Assembly (NCBI RefSeq): GCF_000377625.1
Contig: NZ_KB898325.1
Location: forward strand, 434,001-498,000
DNA from: Prevotella veroralis DSM 19559 = JCM 6290
GTDB lineage: Bacteria; Bacteroidota; Bacteroidia; Bacteroidales; Bacteroidaceae
DNA: 64,000 bases
Direction of reading: 5' to 3'
The notes beneath the pieces are model-generated. The model saw only the letters and a list, made by a program, of their open reading frames with translations, did not search any database and was not told the origin of the DNA. Each line of letters opens with the position of its first letter. Positions within the stretch are counted from its first letter, which is position 1. This document shows positions 9,631-18,897 of the stretch, piece by piece. A program made the position numbers and the translations under genes.

Positions 9631-11379
9631 ATGAAACTAACAACAATCGCACTTACCATTATGTTAGGACTCAGTTCTACCGCTATGGCACAAAAAGGAG
9701 ACATTACAATTAAACTCGTTGAAACATCTGATGTACACGGTTCGTTCTTTCCTTACGACTTTATCACACGTAAGCCAAAGAGCGGTTCCATGGCAAGAGT
9801 AAATACTTTCGTTGAAGACTTACGTAAGAAGAATGGTAAAGAAAATGTTTATCTATTGGATAACGGAGATATCTTGCAAGGGCAACCTATCTCTTATTAT
9901 TACAACTACGTAGCTCCTGAGAAAACGAATATTGCAGCGAGTGTGCTCAACTATATGGGATATGATGCCGCCACTGTAGGTAACCATGATATTGAGACAG
10001 GGCATAGTGTCTATGACAAGTGGTTTAAAGAACTGCGCTTCCCTATTCTTGGTGCAAATATCATCAATACTAGAACTAACAAACCTTACATTCTTCCTTA
10101 CACGGTCATCAAAAAGAAGAACGGGCTGAAAGTATGTGTTATCGGTATGCTGACACCTGCAATACCCAACTGGTTAAAGGAAACAATATGGAGTGGACTT
10201 CGTTTCGATGAGATGGTTTCATGTGCTAAACGTACCATGGAGGAGGTGAAAAAGAAAGAGAATCCTGATGTTATAGTTGGTTTGTTCCATTCTGGTTGGA
10301 ATGGAGGTATCAAGACGCCCCAATATGATGAGGATGCATCTCAAAAGGTGGCACAGGAGGTTCCTGGCTTTGATGTTGTCTTCTTCGGACACGATCACAC
10401 GCCTCATAATTCAACCGAACGAAACATCATAGGCAAGGAGGTCATCTGCCTTGACCCTGCTAACAATGCGCAACGCGTAGCAATGGCGACATTAACATTG
10501 ACTCCTAAGAACGTCAAAGGTAAGAAACAATACACATTGACGAAGGCGAAAGGTGAACTCGTGGATGTGAGGGACTTGAAAGCCGATGATGCTTTCATTA
10601 AGCATTTCCAACCAGAGATAGATGCTGTAAAACAATGGAGTGAACAAGTGATTGGTAATTTTGAAAATACAATCTACACGAAGGACTGCTTCTTCGGTAA
10701 TTCTGCTTTCAACGATCTGATTCTCGATTTGGAACTAAAGATTACAAAGGCTGATATTGCCTTTAACGCTCCTCTACAATTTAACTCTGTTATCAAGGCT
10801 GGTTCTGTAACAGTGGGCGATATGTTCAATCTTTATAAATACGAAAACCAGCTCTGTGTGATAAAGATGACTGGCGAAGAGATTCGTAAGCACCTTGAGA
10901 TGAGTTACGACTTATGGGTAAACACGATGAAGAGTCCTGATGATCACCTGTTGTTACTCTCTAACACGCAGAATGATGCACAACGTTTAGGCTTCAAGAA
11001 CTTCTCATTTAACTTCGATTCAGCCGCTGGTATCGATTATACGGTTGATGTTACTAAGCCTAACGGCGAGAAAGTACATATCTTACGTATGAGCAACGGG
11101 CAACCCTTCGATGAGCATAAATGGTACACCGTGGCTGTTAATAGTTATCGTGCAAATGGCGGTGGGGAACTACTCACAAAGGGAGCAGGAATACCACATG
11201 ATTCACTTCAAAGTAGGATTATCTGGGAGAGTCCGAAAGATCAACGCCATTACCTCATGGAGGAGATTAAAAAGGCTGGTACTATGAATCCGCAAGCACA
11301 TCATAATTGGAAGTTCATACCAGAAGAGTGGACTGTCCCAGCAGCTGCACGTGACCGTAAGCTCTTGTTTGGAGAATAA
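9631..11379 (+). CDS. Exported 5'-nucleotidase / cyclic-nucleotide phosphodiesterase (UshA/CpdB family)
   Basis: A 582-residue two-domain metallophosphoesterase acting outside the cytoplasm on nucleotides. The signal peptide is MKLTTIALTIMLGLSSTAMA, cut before QKGD. The N-terminal calcineurin-like domain carries the metal ligands in ETSDVHGSF, DNGDILQGQ, GNHDIE, LFHSGW and GHDHTPH. The C-terminal half (about 330-560) is the substrate-binding 5_nucleotid_C domain. It releases nucleosides from nucleotides, or opens 2',3'-cyclic nucleotides; the two specificities are not separable by eye. NudC and a purine permease follow closely, consistent with nucleotide salvage. Confidence 0.88.
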   Translation: MKLTTIALTIMLGLSSTAMAQKGDITIKLVETSDVHGSFFPYDFITRKPKSGSMARVNTFVEDLRKKNGKENVYLLDNGDILQGQPISYYYNYVAPEKTNIAASVLNYMGYDAATVGNHDIETGHSVYDKWFKELRFPILGANIINTRTNKPYILPYTVIKKKNGLKVCVIGMLTPAIPNWLKETIWSGLRFDEMVSCAKRTMEEVKKKENPDVIVGLFHSGWNGGIKTPQYDEDASQKVAQEVPGFDVVFFGHDHTPHNSTERNIIGKEVICLDPANNAQRVAMATLTLTPKNVKGKKQYTLTKAKGELVDVRDLKADDAFIKHFQPEIDAVKQWSEQVIGNFENTIYTKDCFFGNSAFNDLILDLELKITKADIAFNAPLQFNSVIKAGSVTVGDMFNLYKYENQLCVIKMTGEEIRKHLEMSYDLWVNTMKSPDDHLLLLSNTQNDAQRLGFKNFSFNFDSAAGIDYTVDVTKPNGEKVHILRMSNGQPFDEHKWYTVAVNSYRANGGGELLTKGAGIPHDSLQSRIIWESPKDQRHYLMEEIKKAGTMNPQAHHNWKFIPEEWTVPAAARDRKLLFGE

Positions 11380-11430
11380 GTTAGAAGGAAGCACAAACTT
11401 CATAAACATCTGATTATAACTATCATAAAG

Positions 11431-12207
11431 ATGAAATATTACTGGTTTATCTTTTGTAAGATCGACCTTCTGTTAGAGAAGGTCGGTAATAACTATACGA
11501 TTCCACTTTCAGAAGAACCACCTATCACTTTACGTCCTTGGACCCATGTGATGAATATTGGTCCAACGGAGGATGGTACAGAGGTGAAGGCTTTCATGAT
11601 TGATAGTCCTGTAACTGATAATCCCAATTACGAGATGTGCGGACTTAGACCTTCCTTTTATCTCCTTTCAACTGAATTGTACTTGAAGGCTGGCAAATGT
11701 CATGAATTGCTTTACTGGGATCAGAACACAAAATTCTGCGGTGTGTGTGGAGCACCCATGAAAATGCACACAGACATATCGAAACGTTGCACGAATTGTG
11801 CGAAAGAAGTATGGCCACAATTAGCGACAGCTATTATCGTCCTTGTTCATAAAGATGATGAAGTGTTGTTAGTTCATGCACGCAATTTCAAATCCGACTT
11901 CTTTGGATTAGTAGCAGGTTTCGTTGAAACAGGAGAAACACTAGAAGAAGCAGTGCACCGTGAAGTAGCTGAGGAAACAGGTATCAAGATAAAGAACCTA
12001 CGATACTTCGGTTCCCAACCCTGGCCTTATCCTTGTGGGCTAATGGTGGGCTTCAATGCAGATTATGATGGAGGCGATTTACAGTTACAGCAAAGCGAAA
12101 TATCAAAAGGAGCATGGTTCACAAAAGAGAATCTGCCCAATATTCCAGAACGTTTGTCAATCGCACGCATGATTCTTGATGATTGGATAAATCAAACTTC
12201 AATATAA
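11431..12207 (+). CDS. nudC: NAD(H) pyrophosphatase / RNA-decapping Nudix hydrolase NudC
   Basis: A 258-residue cytosolic enzyme that splits NADH to NMNH and AMP and removes NAD caps from RNA. Visible features are an N-terminal domain, a four-cysteine zinc ribbon (C103, C106, C120, C123), a complete Nudix box (G163, E169, R177-E178, E181-E182, G184) and the NudC-specific SQPWPYP motif at 195-201. The start is the first ATG in frame after the nucleotidase stop, 51 bases away. The purine permease follows 27 bases later. The group could turn NAD and nucleotides into purine bases. Confidence 0.94.
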   Translation: MKYYWFIFCKIDLLLEKVGNNYTIPLSEEPPITLRPWTHVMNIGPTEDGTEVKAFMIDSPVTDNPNYEMCGLRPSFYLLSTELYLKAGKCHELLYWDQNTKFCGVCGAPMKMHTDISKRCTNCAKEVWPQLATAIIVLVHKDDEVLLVHARNFKSDFFGLVAGFVETGETLEEAVHREVAEETGIKIKNLRYFGSQPWPYPCGLMVGFNADYDGGDLQLQQSEISKGAWFTKENLPNIPERLSIARMILDDWINQTSI

Positions 12208-12234
12208 ACTAAAGAGTATTTAAACCTTAAAACA

Positions 12235-13539
12235 ATGATGACTTTCTTAGAAAAAGCCCTTGGCTTTAACCCCAAGTCAATGAAGCTCCGTACTGAACTT
12301 ATTGCTGGAGCTACAACCTTCTTAACGATGAGCTATATCTTGGCCGTCAATCCAGCTATCCTTACATCCACAGGAATGGATAAAGGAGCATTATTCACTG
12401 GTACAGCCTTAGCAGCTGCTATTGCCACCTTATTATTGGCTTTCATGGCTAAACTACCATTTGCACAAGCCCCTTCCATGGGTCTTAATGCTTTCTTTGC
12501 TTACACGCTTTGCCAAACTATGGGTTATTCTTGGCAACACTCTTTAGCTATTATGCTTATTGAGGGAATTGTCTTCATCCTCATTACTTTCTTTAATGTA
12601 CGTGAGATGATTCTCGATTCTATACCGAACAATTTACGATACGCCATATCAGCGGGTATCGGTATGTTCATTGCCTTTATAGGACTCAAGAATGCAGAGA
12701 TTATCGTTGCGAAAGACGCTACCTTTGTTGGTCTCGGTGCCTTCACTCCTAGTTGTATTCTTGGTATAATTGCCATCTTATTGAGTGGCGTGTTAATGGC
12801 TAAGAATGTCAAAGGTTCGCTCTTCTGGAGTATTATTATTACAACCGTCATCGGTATTCCTTTAGGAGTAACGGTTATTCCTAGTAGTTGGATGCCTTTC
12901 TCTGCACCACAAGATATTAGCCCGATATTCTGTAAGTTCGACTTTAGTGGTCTTTTGAACCTCAAGACAGTATTGGTTGTCTTTTCATTGTTATTGGTAA
13001 ATATCTTTGATACGATTGGAACTCTTATGGGCTTAGCAGATAAGACGGGTATTGTGGAACCAAATGGTAATATTCCACGCGTAAAAGAAGCGATGATGAG
13101 TGACGCCATTGGAACAACCTGCGGTGCAATGTTAGGTAGCTCAACGCTTACAACTTACGTTGAGAGTGCAAGCGGCATTGCCGAAGGCGGTCGTTCTGGT
13201 GTAACTGCATTCTTTGTAGGTATTCTGTTCCTTGTATCACTCTTCCTCTCCCCTATCTTCATGCTTATTCCAAGTGCTGCAACAAGTGGAGCCTTGGTTA
13301 TGGTAGGTGTATTGATGATTGATTCTGTAAAGAAGATTAACTTGAATGATATTACAGAGTCATTCCCAGCCTTCATCACAATGATAACCATGGTGCTCTG
13401 CTACTCTATCGCTGATGGTATCTGTCTAGGTATTTTGTCATTTGTGTTTATGAAGGCATGTACAGCGAAATGGAAAGATCTTAACTTGACCCTCTGTATA
13501 TTGGCTGTTCTCTTTGTCTTGAACTTTATCATCAGTTAA
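12235..13539 (+). CDS. NCS2-family adenine/guanine/hypoxanthine permease (AzgA-like)
   Basis: A 434-residue polytopic inner-membrane transporter importing purine bases with protons. The opening FGFNP-like block (LGFNPKSMKLRTELIAGATTFLTMSYILAVNPAIL) and the later TTYVESASGIAEGGRSG signature are typical of the AzgA branch. About 12-14 hydrophobic segments cover the whole length. Two ATG codons are adjacent (12235 and 12238) and either could be used. It is last in the cluster with the 5'-nucleotidase and nudC genes, and is followed by a strong hairpin. Base specificity is inferred from the family only. Confidence 0.9.
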   Translation: MMTFLEKALGFNPKSMKLRTELIAGATTFLTMSYILAVNPAILTSTGMDKGALFTGTALAAAIATLLLAFMAKLPFAQAPSMGLNAFFAYTLCQTMGYSWQHSLAIMLIEGIVFILITFFNVREMILDSIPNNLRYAISAGIGMFIAFIGLKNAEIIVAKDATFVGLGAFTPSCILGIIAILLSGVLMAKNVKGSLFWSIIITTVIGIPLGVTVIPSSWMPFSAPQDISPIFCKFDFSGLLNLKTVLVVFSLLLVNIFDTIGTLMGLADKTGIVEPNGNIPRVKEAMMSDAIGTTCGAMLGSSTLTTYVESASGIAEGGRSGVTAFFVGILFLVSLFLSPIFMLIPSAATSGALVMVGVLMIDSVKKINLNDITESFPAFITMITMVLCYSIADGICLGILSFVFMKACTAKWKDLNLTLCILAVLFVLNFIIS

Positions 13540-13559
13540 AGATATTCATAACATTGCTT

Positions 13560-13600
13560 CGCCCTGTAAGTATCGGTTCTCACGGACTACTTACAGGGCG
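13560..13600 (+). terminator. Hairpin after the purine permease gene
   Basis: A perfect 13-base-pair stem, CGCCCTGTAAGTA (13560-13572) with TACTTACAGGGCG (13588-13600), 20 bases after the permease stop. No clear U-tract follows, so it may instead protect the 3' end of the message. The rest of the gap to the tRNA genes holds only their promoter. Confidence 0.65.
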
Positions 13601-13734
13601 AACTTTATACAAACAATTAGCCCTGAATAGTCCTCACACTAAATTTATACCCAACACAACAACTATAATCCCGTTTTTCAGAACTAATTAGTAAAAAAGG
13701 ATGAAGAAAGTTTGCAGAGTTCAAATTAAATCAT

Positions 13735-13742
13735 TACTTTTG
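13735..13742 (+). promoter_or_regulatory. -7 element of the tRNA-Val/tRNA-Tyr transcript
   Basis: TACTTTTG fits TAnnTTTG, with TTTG at 13711-13714 exactly 20 bases upstream. It lies 20 bases before the tRNA-Val gene. Confidence 0.75.
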
Positions 13743-13762
13743 CAACCGCTTACAAGAAGTAA

Positions 13763-13837
13763 GGGCGTTTAGCTCAGTTGGTTTAGAGCATCTGCCTTAC
13801 AAGCAGAGGGTCGGCGGTTCGAATCCGTCAACGCCCA
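13763..13837 (+). tRNA. tRNA-Val (TAC anticodon)
   Basis: The sequence folds as a cloverleaf. The acceptor GGGCGTT pairs with AACGCCC, the D loop reads AGCTCAGTTGGTTTAGAGC, the anticodon stem-loop CTGCCTTACAAGCAG gives TAC, and the T arm has GGTTCGAATCC. The CCA end is not encoded. Confidence 0.95.
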
Positions 13838-13845
13838 CTATCAAA

Positions 13846-13927
13846 GGGTAGTTTCCAGAGTGGCCAAATGGGGCAGACTGTAAATCTGCTGCTTCTAGCT
13901 TCGGTGGTTCGAATCCATCACTACCCA
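13846..13927 (+). tRNA. tRNA-Tyr (GTA anticodon)
   Basis: Acceptor GGGTAGT pairs with ACTACCC. The anticodon loop ACTGTAAAT gives GTA. The long variable arm (GCTTCTAGCTTC region) is expected for a bacterial class II tyrosine tRNA. It begins 8 bases after tRNA-Val and shares its promoter. GUN-anticodon tRNAs such as this are Tgt substrates. Confidence 0.95.
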
Positions 13928-13931
13928 CAGA

Positions 13932-13968
13932 AGACTTGCAATCCAATCGATTGCAAGTCTTTTGTTTT
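13932..13968 (+). terminator. Terminator of the tRNA pair
   Basis: AGACTTGCAA at 13932-13941 pairs with TTGCAAGTCT at 13951-13960, followed by TTTGTTTT. This is a classic rho-independent structure. Confidence 0.85.
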
Positions 13969-14045
13969 ATATACCATTTAACGCATAACTAACTTTCATT
14001 ATCCTAATTAAAAGAATCCTTCTTCTTCGTTATGAATATTTTTAG

Positions 14046-14053
14046 TAACTTTG
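14046..14053 (+). promoter_or_regulatory. -7 element of the CobW-family gene
   Basis: TAACTTTG fits TAnnTTTG and is 37 bases upstream of the ATG at 14090. Confidence 0.65.
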
Positions 14054-14089
14054 TAAGTGTAGAACATCATAAAACATATATTTTATAAT

Positions 14090-15286
14090 ATGAAGATAAA
14101 AGAAACACCAGTTCTATTGCTTACCGGTTACCTAGGAAGCGGTAAAACGACATTGGTAAACAGAATCCTTGCCAATGAGAAAGGTATTAAATTTGCAGTT
14201 ATTGTTAATGATATAGGTGAGGTGAATATCGATGCGAACCTTATCGAAGCAGGCGGTGTAGTAGATCAAAACGACGATTCACTCGTAGCTCTTCAGAATG
14301 GTTGTATCTGCTGTACACTGAAAATGGATCTGGTAAAGCAGTTAAACGATATTGTATCACAAAATAAGTTTGACTACATTGTCATTGAAGCTAGCGGTAT
14401 TTGTGAACCAGCTCCTATTGCGCAAACCATTTGTGCATATCCACAAATGTATCCCGACTTAGCAAAGAACGGAAAGGCTGTACTCGATTCTATCGTAACC
14501 GTAGTTGATGCGCGTCGTATGTGTGATGAGTTTTCAGCAGGCAATGACTTGTTAAAGAAAGACCTCAAAGAAGATGACATTGAAAACCTACTGATTCAAC
14601 AGATTGAATTCTGTAGCATTATCTTACTTAATAAGGTAGATGATGTTAATGCAGAAGAGTTAGGATTGGTAAAAAGTATTATTCGCTCGCTCCAACCAAA
14701 GGCAGAGATTATTGAATGTAACTATGGAGATGTTGATCTTAATAAGATCATTAATACAAAAGCATTCAACTTTGATGAAGTAGCAACATCAGCCGCTTGG
14801 ATTGCTGAGATTGAGGGACATCATGACGAGCATGAGGAAGAAGAAGATCATCATGGTCATCACCACCATCACCACCATCATGGACTAGAAAACGAAGAGA
14901 GTGGAGAGGCATTAGAATATAATATTCAGACATTTGTGTACTATGCGCGCAAGCCTTTTGATATTAACTTCTTCGATGATTTCGTAGCACGTAAGTGGCC
15001 CGCACAAATCATTCGTTGTAAAGGATTATGCTATTTCAAGAATGAAAAAGATATATGTTACGTTTTCGAACAGGCAGGAAAACAAGTTAGCTTACGTAAT
15101 GCTGGACAATGGTATGCTACAATGCCCGCATTCGAATTAAGGAGTTTCCTTGAAAAGAACCCTAAAATAAACAAAGATTGGGAAGAACCTTATGGAGATC
15201 GTATGCAGAAACTTGTATTTATTGGTCAGGATTTAGACAAAGATGCAATTACAAAAGCACTTGATCAATGCCTAACTGATTTCTAA
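14090..15286 (+). CDS. CobW/COG0523-family GTPase, putative metal chaperone
   Basis: A 398-residue G3E GTPase thought to insert metal (often zinc) into client proteins. The P-loop GYLGSGKTT is at residues 13-21, the family metal-binding motif GCICC at 71-75, the switch region ASGICEP follows, and NKVD specifies guanine. An acidic, histidine-rich segment at about 243-264, with eight consecutive His, looks like a metal buffer. The C-terminal CobW_C domain follows. It is a lone gene with its own promoter and terminator. No Zur box was recognised and no zinc-uptake gene adjoins it, so the client and metal remain open. Confidence 0.88.
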   Translation: MKIKETPVLLLTGYLGSGKTTLVNRILANEKGIKFAVIVNDIGEVNIDANLIEAGGVVDQNDDSLVALQNGCICCTLKMDLVKQLNDIVSQNKFDYIVIEASGICEPAPIAQTICAYPQMYPDLAKNGKAVLDSIVTVVDARRMCDEFSAGNDLLKKDLKEDDIENLLIQQIEFCSIILLNKVDDVNAEELGLVKSIIRSLQPKAEIIECNYGDVDLNKIINTKAFNFDEVATSAAWIAEIEGHHDEHEEEEDHHGHHHHHHHHGLENEESGEALEYNIQTFVYYARKPFDINFFDDFVARKWPAQIIRCKGLCYFKNEKDICYVFEQAGKQVSLRNAGQWYATMPAFELRSFLEKNPKINKDWEEPYGDRMQKLVFIGQDLDKDAITKALDQCLTDF

Positions 15287-15310
15287 AACAAGCACACAGA
15301 TATCTAAAAC

Positions 15311-15345
15311 AAGAGGATATGTCAATCGAGGCATATCCTCTTTTT
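15311..15345 (+). terminator. Terminator of the CobW-family gene
   Basis: AAGAGGATATG (15311-15321) pairs with CATATCCTCTT (15332-15342), followed by a T-run. It lies 25 bases after the stop. Confidence 0.85.
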
Positions 15346-15464
15346 GTATGCTTTCTCATACTGTTTTAATCGAATAATCTTTTACAAAATAAAATCTAAT
15401 TCTAGCGTTAAAAATGGAAATAAATTACGAAAAATAAGAAGTAAATAGTGGTTTTGGATAAAAC

Positions 15465-15565
15465 GATAGTACTTTTTCACTGAAATGATAGTACTTTTTG
15501 AGTGGAAAGATAGGTGTTTTTTACTGAAAAGATAGCCATTTTCACGAAAAAAGTATCATAAATTC
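15465..15565. repeat. Phased array B, 22-base pitch, 5 units
   Basis: GATAG occurs at 15465, 15487, 15509 and 15531, exactly 22 bases apart, each followed by an A/T block and ACTGAAA-like sequence. At the next in-register position, 15553, the inverted form GTATC appears. A degenerate unit may precede at 15444. The array sits between the convergent CobW and groEL genes in a 574-base gene-free gap (15287-15860). The rest of that gap is AT-rich with nothing recognised except the two terminators. Confidence 0.85.
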
Positions 15566-15802
15566 AATTGATAAAACACCATATAATTTTCAAATCACTA
15601 TATATCAAATAGTTATGAACCTTAACTAATATACTCCATAGTTTTGAGTATTTGAACCAAAGGTACAGTCTCTTCAAAAAAACGCAAAAACATCCCCCTA
15701 AAATAACAATATTCTATTACAAAACAACTTATATCAATTACAAGTATTCATCCCAAAAGTTCAATAACAAAACAGGGATGAATGTGCCTGTTTATAATGC
15801 AC

Positions 15803-15839
15803 TAAAAAAAGGGAAGATACCATAAAGGCATCTTCCCTT
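15803..15839 (-). terminator. groESL terminator
   Basis: On the minus strand, AAGGGAAGAT pairs with ATCTTCCCTT (plus 15809-15818 and 15830-15839), followed by a run of T (plus A-run from 15803). It lies 22 bases beyond the groEL stop. Confidence 0.85.
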
Positions 15840-15860
15840 CCCTGATAATATTTCTAAAAA

Positions 15861-17504
<1,644 letters not shown>

Positions 17505-17527
17505 TTATATCTTTTTATATCCTTCTC

Positions 17528-17551
17528 TCCCCTCCTTTCGGAGGGGCAGGG
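17528..17551. repeat. GC-rich REP-like palindrome between groES and groEL
   Basis: CCCCTCC-TTTC-GGAGGGG forms a 7-base-pair hairpin, followed by a GGGGGAGG-like block. It stands out from the AT-rich gaps. It could modulate the groES/groEL transcript ratio by stabilising or stalling the message. Confidence 0.5.
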
Positions 17552-17560
17552 GGAGGCTTT

Positions 17561-17836
17561 TTATTCTACTACAGCGAGAACATCGCTCTGACGCATCATC
17601 AGATACTTCTCACCTTCATTCTCTAATTCCGTACCAGCGTACTTCCCATAGAGAACCTCATCACCAACTTTGAGAATCATCTCCTCATCCTTTTTGCCAT
17701 TACCAACTGCTACAACCTTACCACGCTGTGGTTTCTCTTTAGCTGTATCAGGGATAATAATACCACCAACTTTCTCCTCTGCCTGTGCAGGAAGAATCAA
17801 TACTCTGTCTGATAAAGGTTTAATTGTCATAATCAC
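17561..17836 (-). CDS. groES: Co-chaperonin GroES (Hsp10)
   Basis: A 91-residue lid protein of the GroEL chamber. It shows the [10 protein letters not shown] start, the mobile-loop region [17 protein letters not shown] and the conserved [10 protein letters not shown]. Two starts are possible: 17836 (MIMTIKPL) or 17830 (MTIKPL), the second being closer to family norm. It is first in the groESL operon. Upstream there is no CIRCE element. Instead an inverted repeat CTGACA-N3-TGTCAG lies at 17948-17962, about where the -33 region of a weak promoter (plus 17913-17920) would be. Confidence 0.96.
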   Translation of the reverse strand: MIMTIKPLSDRVLILPAQAEEKVGGIIIPDTAKEKPQRGKVVAVGNGKKDEEMILKVGDEVLYGKYAGTELENEGEKYLMMRQSDVLAVVE

Positions 17837-17947
17837 TTTATATTTTTAGATTTCAATCTTTTGTTTATCTACTAAACTAGTAGTTCCGCTTTGCTTTATA
17901 CGAAAACCATGCCAAAGAAACATACATATAAACATCCAAAACAATAT

Positions 17948-17962
17948 CTGACATCCTGTCAG
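17948..17962. promoter_or_regulatory. Inverted repeat upstream of groES, possible operator
   Basis: CTGACA-TCC-TGTCAG is a perfect 6+6 inverted repeat in the 230-base gap between divergent groES and the AlkD-like gene. A minus-strand TTTCTTTG at 17920-17913 resembles a -7 element, and the repeat would overlap its -33 region. The operator role is inferred. Confidence 0.4.
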
Positions 17963-18034
17963 CATACACATACGACATTAAGGATTTATAAAAGAACCCT
18001 CATCAATTTCTATTGAGCCATAACATAAATGTAG

Positions 18035-18042
18035 TATCTTTG
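18035..18042 (+). promoter_or_regulatory. -7 element of the AlkD-like gene
   Basis: TATCTTTG, 25 bases upstream of the ATG at 18067, fits TAnnTTTG. It rules out the in-frame ATG at 18013, which lies upstream of it. Confidence 0.7.
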
Positions 18043-18066
18043 CAACAAAAACAAATTTATACAAAT

Positions 18067-18786
18067 ATGACAGAAAGCATAAGCCCAACAGTGAAAATGA
18101 TTATTGACAAACTCCAAGCGTTATCAAATGCTGAAAAGAGAGAAGTATTCCCACGCTTCTTCAAAGCAGGGAAAGGGGAATACGGTGAGGGCGATCTCTT
18201 TTTAGGCGTCACAGTTCCCAACATCCGCACTGTTGCCAAACAACACAAAGATATATCCTTGGACGTAATACGAGAACTAATGCTGTCAAAATGGCATGAG
18301 GTAAGACTCTGCGCACTGCTAGTCATGGTAGAGAAAAGTAAGAAAAAGGACGAAACACTTCGCAAACAGCTCTTTGACCTCTACCTCGCCATGACCGAAA
18401 GAATTAATAATTGGGACTTAGTTGACCTCTCCTGCCGTTTTATCGTTGGCGAATACCTACTTGACAAATCGCACGAACGCCTCTATCAATTAGCACAAAG
18501 CCAACTTCTATGGGACAACCGAATCGCCATCGTTTCCACCTATGCCTTTATCCGCAAGGGGCAACTGGAGGACACATACGCACTAAGCGACCTAATGATG
18601 CACCATCCACACGACCTCATGCACAAGGCGATTGGCTGGATGCTTCGTGAAGCTGGCAAACGGAATCCCGAGCGACTCTATGCGTATATCATGGAACGTC
18701 GCGCGGATATGCCACGCACCATGTTACGTTATGCCATCGAGAAATTTAGTCCGAAAGAACGTGCTATACTTATGAAGCGAGTGTAA
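18067..18786 (+). CDS. DNA alkylation repair protein (AlkD-like HEAT-repeat glycosylase family)
   Basis: A 239-residue all-helical protein of the AlkC/AlkD family, whose members excise N3- and N7-alkylpurines. It shows the family blocks FFKAGKGEYGEGDLFLGVTVPNIR near the N-terminus, NNWDLVDLSC in the middle (the Trp-Asp pair that contacts the lesion), and HDLMHKAIGWMLREAGKR near the C-terminus. The start at 18067 is set by the promoter at 18035-18042. It is a lone gene, divergent from groES and convergent with the ThrE-type gene. No SOS box is seen. Confidence 0.88.
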   Translation: MTESISPTVKMIIDKLQALSNAEKREVFPRFFKAGKGEYGEGDLFLGVTVPNIRTVAKQHKDISLDVIRELMLSKWHEVRLCALLVMVEKSKKKDETLRKQLFDLYLAMTERINNWDLVDLSCRFIVGEYLLDKSHERLYQLAQSQLLWDNRIAIVSTYAFIRKGQLEDTYALSDLMMHHPHDLMHKAIGWMLREAGKRNPERLYAYIMERRADMPRTMLRYAIEKFSPKERAILMKRV

Positions 18787-18837
18787 GTTCCCATAGACGG
18801 AAATGTTTCAAAAACTTTTCTGAATCCTCTATAAGAA

Positions 18838-18870
18838 ATAAGGTTTACTTCTTCCTGAAGCAAACCTTAT
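18838..18870. terminator. Bidirectional hairpin between convergent genes
   Basis: ATAAGGTTT (18838-18846) pairs with AAACCTTAT (18862-18870), with an inner CTTC/GAAG pairing. It lies between the AlkD-like and ThrE-type stops. U-tracts are weak on both strands. Confidence 0.5.
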
Positions 18871-18897
18871 ACAAATTTGTTATATACTGGTTAGGAC

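Noticed and set aside
12525..13109. A 194-codon minus-strand frame inside the purine permease gene
   Set aside because: It is antisense to a clear NCS2 transporter, lacks a promoter and is a shadow of that gene.
17837..18012. CIRCE element upstream of groES
   Set aside because: No TTAGCACTC-N9-GAGTGCTAA or near match is present.
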